DNA of 64,000 nucleotides. Source: Flavobacterium celericrescens (GTDB lineage Bacteria; Bacteroidota; Bacteroidia; Flavobacteriales; Flavobacteriaceae). Below the pieces are notes generated by a model. That model was given only the letters and a program-made list of their open reading frames with translations, was not told where the DNA came from and searched no databases. Of this stretch, positions 26,515 through 34,148 are shown in pieces (the first letter of the stretch is position 1; each line of letters starts with the position of its first letter). The stretch covers positions 1 through 64,000 of the forward strand of contig NZ_JAAJBV010000010.1 in assembly GCF_011392075.1 (NCBI RefSeq). Direction: 5' to 3'. A program made the position numbers and the translations under genes.

Positions 26515-27807
26515 ATGAGCACAAATAAATTTGTAACAAACGCCTTACACGCAGGACACGACACAACTAAAAACGCTGGAACAAGAGCTGTTCCAATTTA
26601 CCAAACCACATCCTACGTTTTCAATAATTCAGACCACGCTGCCAATCTTTTTGGTTTAGCGGAAGCGGGTTTTATTTACACACGATTAAATAACCCAACA
26701 AACGATATCTTAGAACAGCGATTAGCAAAACTAGAAGGCGGAATCGGAGCTGTCGTAACCGCTTCAGGAACTGCAGCTATCTCAACTGCTTTATTAACGT
26801 TATTAAAAGCTGGTGACCACATAGTAGCTTCCAATAGTTTATATGGCGGAACTTACAATTTATTAAACGTGACTTTGCCAAGATTAGGCATCACCACAAC
26901 ATTCGTAGATCCGATAAATCCTGAAAATTTCTTAAATGCAGCTCAAGAAAATACCCGAGTGTTCTTTGCTGAAAGTTTAGGAAATCCAAAATTAGATGTA
27001 CTCGATTTAAAAGCCATTTCAAAAGCAGCACAAACCTACAAAGTGCCTTTTATTGTGGATAACACAGTGGCAACACCCTTTTTGCTAAACCCAATCGAAC
27101 ATGGAGCAAACATCGTAATTCATTCGTTAACCAAATACATCGGTGGAAACGGTACTTCGCTTGGAGGCGTTATCATCGATGCAGGAAATTTCGATTGGAG
27201 CAACGGAAAATTTCCAGAATTCACAGAACCTTCAGCAGGGTATCACGGATTAAAATATTATGAAGTCTTAGGAGCAGCTTCATTCATAGCAAAAGTTAGA
27301 ATCGAAGGTTTACGCGATTTAGGTGCTTCGTTAAGTCCGTTCAATGCATTTCAAATTATTCAAGGTTTGGAAACTTTAGCAATTCGAATCAAAAAACATA
27401 GTGAAAATGCATTAGAATTAGCTAAATGGTTGCAAAAGCGTCCCGAAGTGGCTTGGGTAAATTATCCTGGATTGATTTCTTCAAAATATTACGATTTAGC
27501 CCAACAATATTTACCAGAAGGACAAAGCGGTATCGTAACTTTTGGATTAAAAGGCGGTTACGAAGCTGCTAAAAATGTTGCGGATGAAACCCAATTTTTC
27601 TCATTGTTAGCGAATATTGGTGACACAAAATCATTAATTATTCATCCAGCAAGTACGACGCACCAACAATTGTCAGAAGAACAACAAATTGCAACTGGAG
27701 TAACGAAAGATTTAATTCGTTTATCGGTTGGATTAGAAGATATTGAAGACTTGAAAGCCGATTTACAAGGTGTTTTCGAAAAATTGCCAGTTCAAAATTT
27801 AGTTTAG
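26515..27807 (+). CDS. metY: O-acetylhomoserine aminocarboxypropyltransferase (sulfhydrylase)
   Basis: 430 residues, the length usual for MetY and longer than cystathionine synthases. PLP-dependent fold type I: YTRLNNPTNDILEQRLAKLE, ASGTAAISTALL, the PLP-lysine motif HSLTKYIGG, and SVGLEDIEDLKADL near the end. It makes homocysteine from O-acetylhomoserine and sulfide. First gene after the leader-peptide attenuator and followed by metX, which supplies its substrate. Confidence 0.95.
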   Translation: MSTNKFVTNALHAGHDTTKNAGTRAVPIYQTTSYVFNNSDHAANLFGLAEAGFIYTRLNNPTNDILEQRLAKLEGGIGAVVTASGTAAISTALLTLLKAGDHIVASNSLYGGTYNLLNVTLPRLGITTTFVDPINPENFLNAAQENTRVFFAESLGNPKLDVLDLKAISKAAQTYKVPFIVDNTVATPFLLNPIEHGANIVIHSLTKYIGGNGTSLGGVIIDAGNFDWSNGKFPEFTEPSAGYHGLKYYEVLGAASFIAKVRIEGLRDLGASLSPFNAFQIIQGLETLAIRIKKHSENALELAKWLQKRPEVAWVNYPGLISSKYYDLAQQYLPEGQSGIVTFGLKGGYEAAKNVADETQFFSLLANIGDTKSLIIHPASTTHQQLSEEQQIATGVTKDLIRLSVGLEDIEDLKADLQGVFEKLPVQNLV

Positions 27808-27821
27808 GTTTTTGTTTGTTT

Positions 27822-27866
27822 CAAAGACTGCCAATAGTCCCACCTAAAGGCAGTCTTTGTTTTTTT
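27822..27866 (+). terminator. Intra-operon terminator between metY and metX
   Basis: CAAAGACTGCC (27822-27832) pairs perfectly with GGCAGTCTTTG (27849-27859), followed by seven T. It should reduce transcription of metX and thrA relative to metY, unless read-through is regulated. Confidence 0.8.
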
Positions 27867-27875
27867 AAAAGAAAT

Positions 27876-28841
27876 ATGAATACGATTCAAAAGTTAATAT
27901 TCAATAATGTTCCATTGCAAAATGGAGTAGTGCAAGCAAAAGTGACTTTGTCTTATCAATTGTTTGGACAACCAGTTGGTTCGGCGCCTTTGGTGGTAGT
28001 AAATCATGCGTTGACGGGAAATTCGCAAGTTATTGGCGAAAACGGTTGGTGGCAATCATTAATTGGTAATGATAAAATTATTGATACCAAAAAATATGCA
28101 GTTTTAGCTTTCAATATTCCAGGAAACGGCTATCAAGATGTAGAAAGTTTGATTGAAAACTATCAAGATTTCACCACTTGCGATATTGCTAATTTATTTT
28201 GGAAAGGAATCGATTCGTTCAAAGTGAATCAAGTTTTTGCAGTAATTGGCGGAAGTTTAGGCGGAGCAATTGCTTGGGAAATGGCAGCAATTCGACCAAA
28301 AGCGATTGCGAATTTAATTCCGGTTGCAACAAATTGGAAAGCTTCTGATTGGTTGATTGGAAATGTGCTTATTCAAGATTTGATTTTGAATAATTCCAAA
28401 AATCCAATTCACGATGCCAGAATTCACGCCATGTTATTGTATCGAACACCCGAATCACTCCAAGAAAAATTTCAGACCAAATTGCAAAACTCTGAAGGAT
28501 TATTTCAAGTGGAAAGTTGGTTGTTGCATCATGGCGAAAAATTGCAAAATCGATTCCAACTTTCGGCTTACAAACTCATGAATCATTTATTGAAAACGAC
28601 CGATATTTTTAAAAACAAAAATCAATCGGAAGTCATCAAAAGCATCTCATCAAACATTCATCTAATTAGCGTGAATACCGATTATTTTTTTACGGCAAAT
28701 GAAATCAAAACAGCTTTTCAGGAAATCAAAAACTACAAAAACAATACATTTTATCACGAAATCAAATCTATTCACGGACACGATGCTTTCTTGATAGAAT
28801 TTGAACAACTAAACAACATACTTAAACCTATATTTAATTAA
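27876..28841 (+). CDS. metX: Homoserine O-acetyltransferase-like alpha/beta hydrolase
   Basis: I chose ATG 27876 (MNTIQKLIFNN). An upstream in-frame TTG start at 27816 would run through the terminator hairpin. 321 residues. Alpha/beta hydrolase with oxyanion motif NHALTGNSQ, nucleophile GGSLGGAIAWEMA, an acid in ISVNTDYFF and His in SIHGHDAFL. This is the MetX pattern in a compact form; acylation with acetyl-CoA is inferred from the MetY neighbour. O-succinyl specificity cannot be excluded. Confidence 0.88.
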   Translation: MNTIQKLIFNNVPLQNGVVQAKVTLSYQLFGQPVGSAPLVVVNHALTGNSQVIGENGWWQSLIGNDKIIDTKKYAVLAFNIPGNGYQDVESLIENYQDFTTCDIANLFWKGIDSFKVNQVFAVIGGSLGGAIAWEMAAIRPKAIANLIPVATNWKASDWLIGNVLIQDLILNNSKNPIHDARIHAMLLYRTPESLQEKFQTKLQNSEGLFQVESWLLHHGEKLQNRFQLSAYKLMNHLLKTTDIFKNKNQSEVIKSISSNIHLISVNTDYFFTANEIKTAFQEIKNYKNNTFYHEIKSIHGHDAFLIEFEQLNNILKPIFN

Positions 28842-28850
28842 AAACACACA

Positions 28851-28934
28851 ATGAAATCGCTCACTAACCTTTTGCGAAAGCAAAATCCAATAAAAAAAGC
28901 GATACCATTTTTACCACTGAAAAATAAAATCTAA
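28851..28934 (+). CDS. 27-residue small ORF between metX and thrA
   Basis: ATG at 28851 to TAA at 28932-28934, ending 4 bases before the thrA start. The product begins MKSLTNLLRKQNPIKK and is basic. It contains no Thr/Ile/Met enrichment, so it is not an obvious leader peptide. It nearly fills the gap between metX and thrA, so it could serve translational coupling or be chance. Confidence 0.3.
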   Translation: MKSLTNLLRKQNPIKKAIPFLPLKNKI

Positions 28935-28938
28935 AAAA

Positions 28939-31353
28939 ATGAAAATACTAAAATTTGGAGGAAAATCATTAGCAAACGGAGAAGGATTGCAAAAAGTAAT
29001 TCAAACGATTGCTCAAAAATATTTCAATAATGAACCAATCGCAGTCGTAGTTTCGGCAAGAGGAAACGCTACAGATGAATTGGTAATTTTACTAAAAAAA
29101 GCACAAGCCAACATCAATTTTCAAGCGGATTTTGAGCAATTCAAAAAGTATCAATTGGAAGGTTTGAAAGAAAATATCTTCGAAGAAGAATTCTCGGTTT
29201 TGCAGAAATTACTAGAAGGCGTTTCGCTTTTAGGAGATTATAGCGAAAAAATCAAAGACCAAGTCATCGCTTATGGCGAAATTTTATCCGCAAAATATGT
29301 GGCTAATGTTTTAAACGAAAACAGCATCAAAGCACAATTCACTGATTCTCGTCAATTAATAAAAACAGATATAAATTTTGGTAATGCGCAACCAATTGAC
29401 GCTGTTTCAAAGCGAAACGTATTAGATTATTTCGAAAAAAACACCGATAAAGTCAACATCGTAACAGGTTTTATTGGTTCAACGTTACACAACGAAACTA
29501 CTACTTTAGGAAGAAACGGGAGCAATTACACAGCTTCCTTATTAGCAAATTATCTAAACGCCGAAGAATTTCAAAATTACACACACGTTGACGGAATTTT
29601 TACAGCTAATCCCGATTTAGTTGCCGATGCGAAAAAAATCGAGCGATTATCGTTTAACGAAGCGAATGAGTTGGCAAATTTCGGAGCGCAAATTTTACAT
29701 GCCAAAACCATTATTCCTTTGGTAGAAAAAAATATTCCGTTACGTATTTTAAACACCTTCAATCCTGAAAATGATGGAACTTTAATCACTTCGGAACAAA
29801 CCAATGAAGGCATCAAATCGCTTTCGGTTTTAACGAATGTTTCGCTGATTAATTTAGAAGGAAGAGGTTTATTAGGAAAAACAGGTGTTGATGCACGAAT
29901 TTTCCGTGTGATGGCTGAAAACGACATCAGTGTAAGTATTATTTCGCAAGGTTCTTCAGAAAGAGGAATTGGTTTGGTCGTGAGTTCTGACAAGGCTTCT
30001 AAAGCTTTAGTTGGTTTAGAAAAAGAATTCGAAACCGATTTTTACACAAAAGATGTCAATAAAATTTCGGTAAACGATAACATTGCGGTGATTTCAATTA
30101 TCGGGCAAGATTTAACGAATTTCCACAAACCTTACACGGCTTTAATCCGAAATAAAATCACGCCAATTTTGTTGAATAATACGGTTACGGGAAGAAACAT
30201 CAGTTTGGTAATTAGTCAAGATGAATTCAAACGTGCTTTAAATGTAATTCACGGCGAAATTTTTGGAGTAGCGAAAAAAATCAATATCGCCATTTTCGGT
30301 CACGGAACGGTTGGAGGCACTTTGATTTCCCAAATTCTAGAATCGGCAAAAAATATCGAAAAACGAAAAGGAATTAAATTGAATGTATTTGCGATTGCGA
30401 ATTCAAAGAAAGTCTTGTTGAATAAGTTCGGAATCAGTGAAAATTGGAAAGCAACTTTAGAAGATAAAGGTCAAGATTACAAAGTAGAAGACGTTATTGC
30501 TTACGCCAAAGAACACCATTTGGAAAATTTAATTGCAATTGATAATACTGCAAGTACGGCTTTCATTGAAAATTACATTTCGTTAGCAGAAAATAGTTTT
30601 GATTTGATTTCGTCTAACAAAGTCGCAAATACGGTAAGTTTTGATTTTTACAAAAAACTGCGAAAAGTATTAAAAGAAAATCAAAAAGAATATTTGTATG
30701 AAACTAATGTTGGTGCAGGTTTGCCTTTAATTGATACGATAAAATTACTGCATTTGTCAGGTGAAAACATCACCAAAATCAAAGGGGTTTTCTCTGGGAC
30801 ATTAAGCTATTTGTTTAATAATTTTTCAGTTGAAAATAAGAAATTCAGCGAAGTATTGCAAGAAGCCATCGACAAAGGTTTTACCGAACCAGACCCAAGA
30901 GAAGATTTAAACGGAAATGATGTGGGTCGAAAATTATTAATCTTAGCACGTGAATTAGATTTACAAAACGAATTTGAAGAAATCCAAATACAAAACTTAA
31001 TTCCAGAAGCTTTACGCGAAGGAAGTGCAGCAGATTTTCTAAAACGTTTATCCGAATTAGACGGGATTTATCAAAACATCAAAGACGCTCAAGGACCAAA
31101 CGAAGTATTGCGTTACATCGGTGAATTATCTGGCGATTTACAACAAGACAAAGGAAAATTAGAAGTAAAACTAATTTCGGTTCCAGCCAACTCAGCTTTA
31201 GGTTCGTTAAAAGGTTCAGATTCTATTTTCGAAATTTATACAGAGTCGTATGGCGAACAACCTATCGTAATTCAAGGAGCAGGAGCAGGAGCATCTGTAA
31301 CCGCAAGAGGCGTTTTTGGCGATATTTTACGCTTATCCGAAAAAAAATTATAA
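28939..31353 (+). CDS. thrA: Bifunctional aspartate kinase / homoserine dehydrogenase
   Basis: 804 residues. An aspartokinase domain (MKILKFGGKSLANGEG, VVVSARGNATDELV, TTLGRNGSNYTASLLA) fills about 1-290. ACT regulatory domains lie at about 305-450 (LTNVSLINLEGRGLLGKTG). Homoserine dehydrogenase starts near 453 (IAIFGHGTVGGTLISQILE), with KIKGVFSGTLSYLFN and GNDVGRKLLILARE. It commits aspartate to homoserine, the backbone for methionine and threonine. Its place between metX and metZ implies control with methionine genes, and feedback by Thr is expected from the ACT domains. Confidence 0.96.
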   Translation: MKILKFGGKSLANGEGLQKVIQTIAQKYFNNEPIAVVVSARGNATDELVILLKKAQANINFQADFEQFKKYQLEGLKENIFEEEFSVLQKLLEGVSLLGDYSEKIKDQVIAYGEILSAKYVANVLNENSIKAQFTDSRQLIKTDINFGNAQPIDAVSKRNVLDYFEKNTDKVNIVTGFIGSTLHNETTTLGRNGSNYTASLLANYLNAEEFQNYTHVDGIFTANPDLVADAKKIERLSFNEANELANFGAQILHAKTIIPLVEKNIPLRILNTFNPENDGTLITSEQTNEGIKSLSVLTNVSLINLEGRGLLGKTGVDARIFRVMAENDISVSIISQGSSERGIGLVVSSDKASKALVGLEKEFETDFYTKDVNKISVNDNIAVISIIGQDLTNFHKPYTALIRNKITPILLNNTVTGRNISLVISQDEFKRALNVIHGEIFGVAKKINIAIFGHGTVGGTLISQILESAKNIEKRKGIKLNVFAIANSKKVLLNKFGISENWKATLEDKGQDYKVEDVIAYAKEHHLENLIAIDNTASTAFIENYISLAENSFDLISSNKVANTVSFDFYKKLRKVLKENQKEYLYETNVGAGLPLIDTIKLLHLSGENITKIKGVFSGTLSYLFNNFSVENKKFSEVLQEAIDKGFTEPDPREDLNGNDVGRKLLILARELDLQNEFEEIQIQNLIPEALREGSAADFLKRLSELDGIYQNIKDAQGPNEVLRYIGELSGDLQQDKGKLEVKLISVPANSALGSLKGSDSIFEIYTESYGEQPIVIQGAGAGASVTARGVFGDILRLSEKKL

Positions 31354-31365
31354 CCACCCAAACTC

Positions 31366-31400
31366 AAAACCTGCAAGATTTTAAAAGTCTTGTGGGTTTT
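31366..31400. repeat. Palindromic intergenic repeat
   Basis: AAAACCTGCAAGA and TCTTGTGGGTTTT are imperfect inverted arms around TTTTAAAAG. Similar short palindromes are common between flavobacterial genes. It may act as an mRNA-stabilising hairpin or weak terminator between thrA and metZ. Confidence 0.6.
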
Positions 31401-31444
31401 ACACTTTATCAGTTCAACGATTAAACAATTCAACAAACAAAACC

Positions 31445-32617
31445 ATGAGCAACCAAAATTTAGGATTAGAAACCCAAGCCATCAGAACACAATTAGAGCG
31501 CACACAATATTTAGAACATTCCGTTCCGTTATATTTAACTTCCAGTTTTATTTTTGATGATGCAGAAGACATGCGCGCCTCTTTTGCGGAAGAGAAAGAA
31601 CGTAATATTTACAGCCGATTTTCCAATCCCAACACATCTGAATTCGTTGAAAAGATTTGTTTAATGGAAGGAGCAGAAGACGGCTACGCTTTCGCAACAG
31701 GAATGGCTGCAGTGTATTCAACTTTTGCTGCTTTATTGAATTCTGGTGATCATATCGTTTCGGCAAGTAGTGTTTTTGGTTCAACACATACGTTGTTTAC
31801 CAAATATTTTCCAAAATGGAACATCACCACTTCGTATTTCGATGTCAACAAACCTGAAACGATTGAAAATTACATCCAACCAAATACCAAAATCCTTTAT
31901 GCAGAATCACCAACGAATCCAGCTGTTGATATTTTAGATTTAGAATTATTGGGAAAAATAGCCAAAAATCACAAACTAATTTTGATCATTGATAACTGTT
32001 TTGCAACGCCATACATTCAAAACCCAATTCAATTTGGTGCCGATTTAGTGATACATTCCGCCACAAAATTAATCGATGGTCAAGGGCGTGTTTTAGGTGG
32101 AGTAACCGTTGGTCGTTCGGATTTAATTCGTGAAATCTATTTGTTTTCCCGAAATACCGGACCTGCTTTATCGCCTTTCAATGCTTGGGTATTGTCAAAA
32201 AGTTTGGAAACCTTGCCAGTTCGTATCGAAAAACATTGCGAAAACGCTTTGAAAGTGGCTGAATTTTTAGAAAATCATCCTAATGTAGCTTCTGTGAAAT
32301 ATCCATTTTTGAAATCGCATCCGCAATATGAAGTCGCTAAAAAGCAAATGAAATTAGGAGGAAATATCGTAGCTTTCGAAATCAAAGGCGGAATTGAATC
32401 GGGAAGAAAGTTTTTGAATAAAATCAAATTGTGTTCGTTGTCTGCGAATTTAGGAGACACGCGTTCGATTGTAACGCATCCAGCTTCTACAACTCATAGT
32501 AAACTAACTGAAGAAGAACGATTAGCAGTAAGTATAACCGATGGTTTGGTTCGCGTTTCTGTAGGTTTGGAAACGGTTCAAGACGTAATTAACGACTTAA
32601 AACAAGCGTTAGAATAA
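31445..32617 (+). CDS. metZ: Trans-sulfuration PLP enzyme, O-succinyl/acetylhomoserine sulfhydrylase (MetZ-like)
   Basis: 390 residues, fold type I PLP enzyme. Motifs: IYSRFSNPNTSEFVEKI, FATGMAAVYSTFAALL, PLP lysine in HSATKLIDGQGRVLGG, and VSVGLETVQDVINDL. The pattern is closer to MetZ (O-succinylhomoserine sulfhydrylase) than to MetB or MetY. It would give a second route to homocysteine beside MetY. Which acyl ester it uses in vivo is not readable from sequence. Confidence 0.85.
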   Translation: MSNQNLGLETQAIRTQLERTQYLEHSVPLYLTSSFIFDDAEDMRASFAEEKERNIYSRFSNPNTSEFVEKICLMEGAEDGYAFATGMAAVYSTFAALLNSGDHIVSASSVFGSTHTLFTKYFPKWNITTSYFDVNKPETIENYIQPNTKILYAESPTNPAVDILDLELLGKIAKNHKLILIIDNCFATPYIQNPIQFGADLVIHSATKLIDGQGRVLGGVTVGRSDLIREIYLFSRNTGPALSPFNAWVLSKSLETLPVRIEKHCENALKVAEFLENHPNVASVKYPFLKSHPQYEVAKKQMKLGGNIVAFEIKGGIESGRKFLNKIKLCSLSANLGDTRSIVTHPASTTHSKLTEEERLAVSITDGLVRVSVGLETVQDVINDLKQALE

Positions 32618-32632
32618 AAGTTTTTAAAATGT

Positions 32633-32698
32633 TTTATAGATTTATATTCTTTTTAGGATAATTGATTTAGAATATAAATCTATAAATAATCTTTTTTT
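32633..32698 (+). terminator. 17-bp inverted repeat after metZ, probable terminator
   Basis: Positions 32633-32649 and 32670-32686 are perfect reverse complements (AT-rich, core TAGATTTATATTC) around a 20-base loop. A T-run follows at about 32692-32698. It separates metZ from the riboswitch-controlled metH transcript. Confidence 0.65.
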
Positions 32699-32740
32699 AA
32701 TGAAATTTTAGAAAATATTTCATTATTTCAATTTTGTCAC

Positions 32741-32748
32741 TACATTTG
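32741..32748 (+). promoter_or_regulatory. -7 element of the metH/metF transcript
   Basis: TACATTTG matches TAnnTTTG and lies 24 bases upstream of the SAM-I riboswitch. There is no exact TTG at the ideal distance, only TTT near 32718. Confidence 0.55.
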
Positions 32749-32771
32749 CAGTGTTCATAAACATAGTGTTT

Positions 32772-32874
32772 GTTATCACGAAAGCTGGAGGGAATAGACC
32801 CTACGAAAGCTTAGCAACCCTACACTTGTAGAAGGTGCTACATTCTATTCCGATTTTTATCGGAAGCAGATAAC
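32772..32874 (+). promoter_or_regulatory. SAM-I (S-box) riboswitch upstream of metH
   Basis: P1 is GTTATC (32772-32777) with GATAAC (32869-32874). The S-box core is present in order: AAGCTGGAGGGA, ACCCTACGAAAGCTTAGCAACC, a P3 hairpin CTACACTTGTAG, GGTGCTACATTC, a P4 hairpin TTCCGATTTTTATCGGAA and GCAG. These match the SAM-I consensus, including the conserved GGAGGGA, AGCAACC and GGUGCUA. Binding of SAM is expected to lower expression of the downstream metH/metF genes. There is no classical terminator after it; see the second GATAAC at 32900-32905. Confidence 0.93.
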
Positions 32875-32922
32875 CCAAAGAAATTCTTTCCAATTTCTTG
32901 ATAACATATTAAATAAATTAAA

Positions 32923-32968
32923 GCATTGCGAACCTTGCGAAAATCCTTTGCGAGCTTTGCGGTTAAAA
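32923..32968 (+). repeat. TTGCGA-type intergenic repeat before metH
   Basis: GCATTGCGAACCTTGCGAAAATCCTTTGCGAGCTTTGCGG is a run of four TTGCG units about 10-11 bases apart. The end of the element lies just before the metH start codon. Similar TTTGCGnnCTTTGCG strings are widespread in flavobacterial intergenic regions. Listed in two parts to keep it short: first unit at 32926, last unit near 32961. Confidence 0.5.
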
Positions 32969-32974
32969 GATAAT

Positions 32975-33976
32975 ATGTCAAAAATTCAAGAAGAAATCAA
33001 AAAACGAATTCTCGTGCTCGATGGAGCGATGGGAACGATGTTGCAACGTTATAAATTTGAAGAAGAAGATTTTAGAGGCGAACGTTTCAAAGATTTTCCA
33101 CATCCTTTAAAAGGAAACAACGATTTGCTTTCCATTACCCAACCAGAAGCTGTAAAATCAGTACATCGTGCTTATTTTGAGGCGGGTGCCGATATTGTAG
33201 AAACCAATACTTTTTCAGGAACGACTATCGGAATGGCGGATTATCACATGGAAGATTTAGTCTATGAGTTGAATTTTCAATCCGCAAAAATCGCTCGTGA
33301 AGTTGCGGATGAATTTACCGATAAACCAAGATTTGTAGCAGGTTCTATCGGACCAACCAACAGAACCGCTTCTATGTCACCTGATGTAAACGACCCTGGA
33401 TTTCGTGCCGTGAATTTTGATGACTTAAAAATTGCTTACAAGCAACAAGTTGAGGCTTTAATTGATGGCGGTTGCGATTTACTTTTGGTAGAAACGATTT
33501 TTGATACTTTAAATGCAAAGGCTGCTTTGTTTGCCATCGAGGAAGTTAAAGAAGAAAGAAATATTGATATTCCCGTAATGGTTTCAGGAACAATTACCGA
33601 TGCTTCTGGAAGAACATTATCTGGGCAAACGGTGGAAGCTTTTTTGATTTCGATTTCGCATATTCCGTTGTTGAGTGTTGGATTTAATTGCGCTTTAGGA
33701 GCTGATCAATTGAAACCCTATTTGAAACGATTAGGAAATAATACCTCGTTAAATATTTCGGCACATCCCAATGCAGGTTTACCAAATGCCTTCGGGCAAT
33801 ACGATCAAACGCCTGAAGAAATGCAACAATTAATTCGTGAATATTTACAGGAAAATTTAGTGAATATTATCGGTGGATGTTGCGGAACGACACCCGAACA
33901 TATCAAATTAATTGCTGAGGTAGCAAAAGAATTCAAACCACGCCCCGTAGAGAAAACGCATGTGTTGTCTCAATAA
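32975..33976 (+). CDS. metH: Methionine synthase, homocysteine-binding subunit (N-terminal part of split MetH)
   Basis: Start at ATG 32975 (MSKIQEEIKKRILVLDGAMG); an in-frame TTG at 32948 lies in a repeat and is rejected. 333 residues covering only the homocysteine S-methyltransferase barrel: DGAMGTMLQ, ETNTFSGTT, GSIGPTNRTASMSPDV, and zinc cysteines in VGFNCALGA and IGGCCGTTPEH. The other MetH domains are in the next gene. Split MetH is known in several Bacteroidota, so this is a real gene arrangement and not a sequencing frameshift. Confidence 0.93.
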   Translation: MSKIQEEIKKRILVLDGAMGTMLQRYKFEEEDFRGERFKDFPHPLKGNNDLLSITQPEAVKSVHRAYFEAGADIVETNTFSGTTIGMADYHMEDLVYELNFQSAKIAREVADEFTDKPRFVAGSIGPTNRTASMSPDVNDPGFRAVNFDDLKIAYKQQVEALIDGGCDLLLVETIFDTLNAKAALFAIEEVKEERNIDIPVMVSGTITDASGRTLSGQTVEAFLISISHIPLLSVGFNCALGADQLKPYLKRLGNNTSLNISAHPNAGLPNAFGQYDQTPEEMQQLIREYLQENLVNIIGGCCGTTPEHIKLIAEVAKEFKPRPVEKTHVLSQ

Positions 33977-33998
33977 TTGATTTAATCAATTATCCAAA

Positions 33999-34148
33999 AT
34001 GAAAACAATGAAAAACAGTACCATAAAAATACAATTCGAGACATTTTTACAGTCGCAACGATGTTGGGTTTGCCAATACGTGAGCAACAGTAAATCCTTT
34101 TGGAAAGATGTTGCGAAACATTATAAAAGAATAAGTAATGAGTTATAA
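33999..34148 (+). CDS. Small ORF (49 residues) bridging the two metH genes
   Basis: ATG at 33999 (alternative Met at 34008) to TAA at 34146-34148. It overlaps the start of the second metH gene by 11 bases, which would couple translation. The product contains the Cys pair in [12 protein letters not shown] and a basic C-terminal half. I do not recognise it. It fills the whole gap between the two metH parts and could be a small protein, a cysteine-sensing coupling ORF, or chance. Confidence 0.4.
   Translation: MKTMKNSTIKIQFETFLQSQRCWVCQYVSNSKSFWKDVAKHYKRISNEL

Noticed and set aside
27816..27875. Upstream TTG start extending metX by 20 residues
   Set aside because: The extension would translate the terminator hairpin and has no MetX similarity.
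33977..34137. Possible frameshift or pseudogene splitting metH
   Set aside because: Each part holds complete domains, the gap is 161 bases with its own start, and split MetH is known in Bacteroidota.
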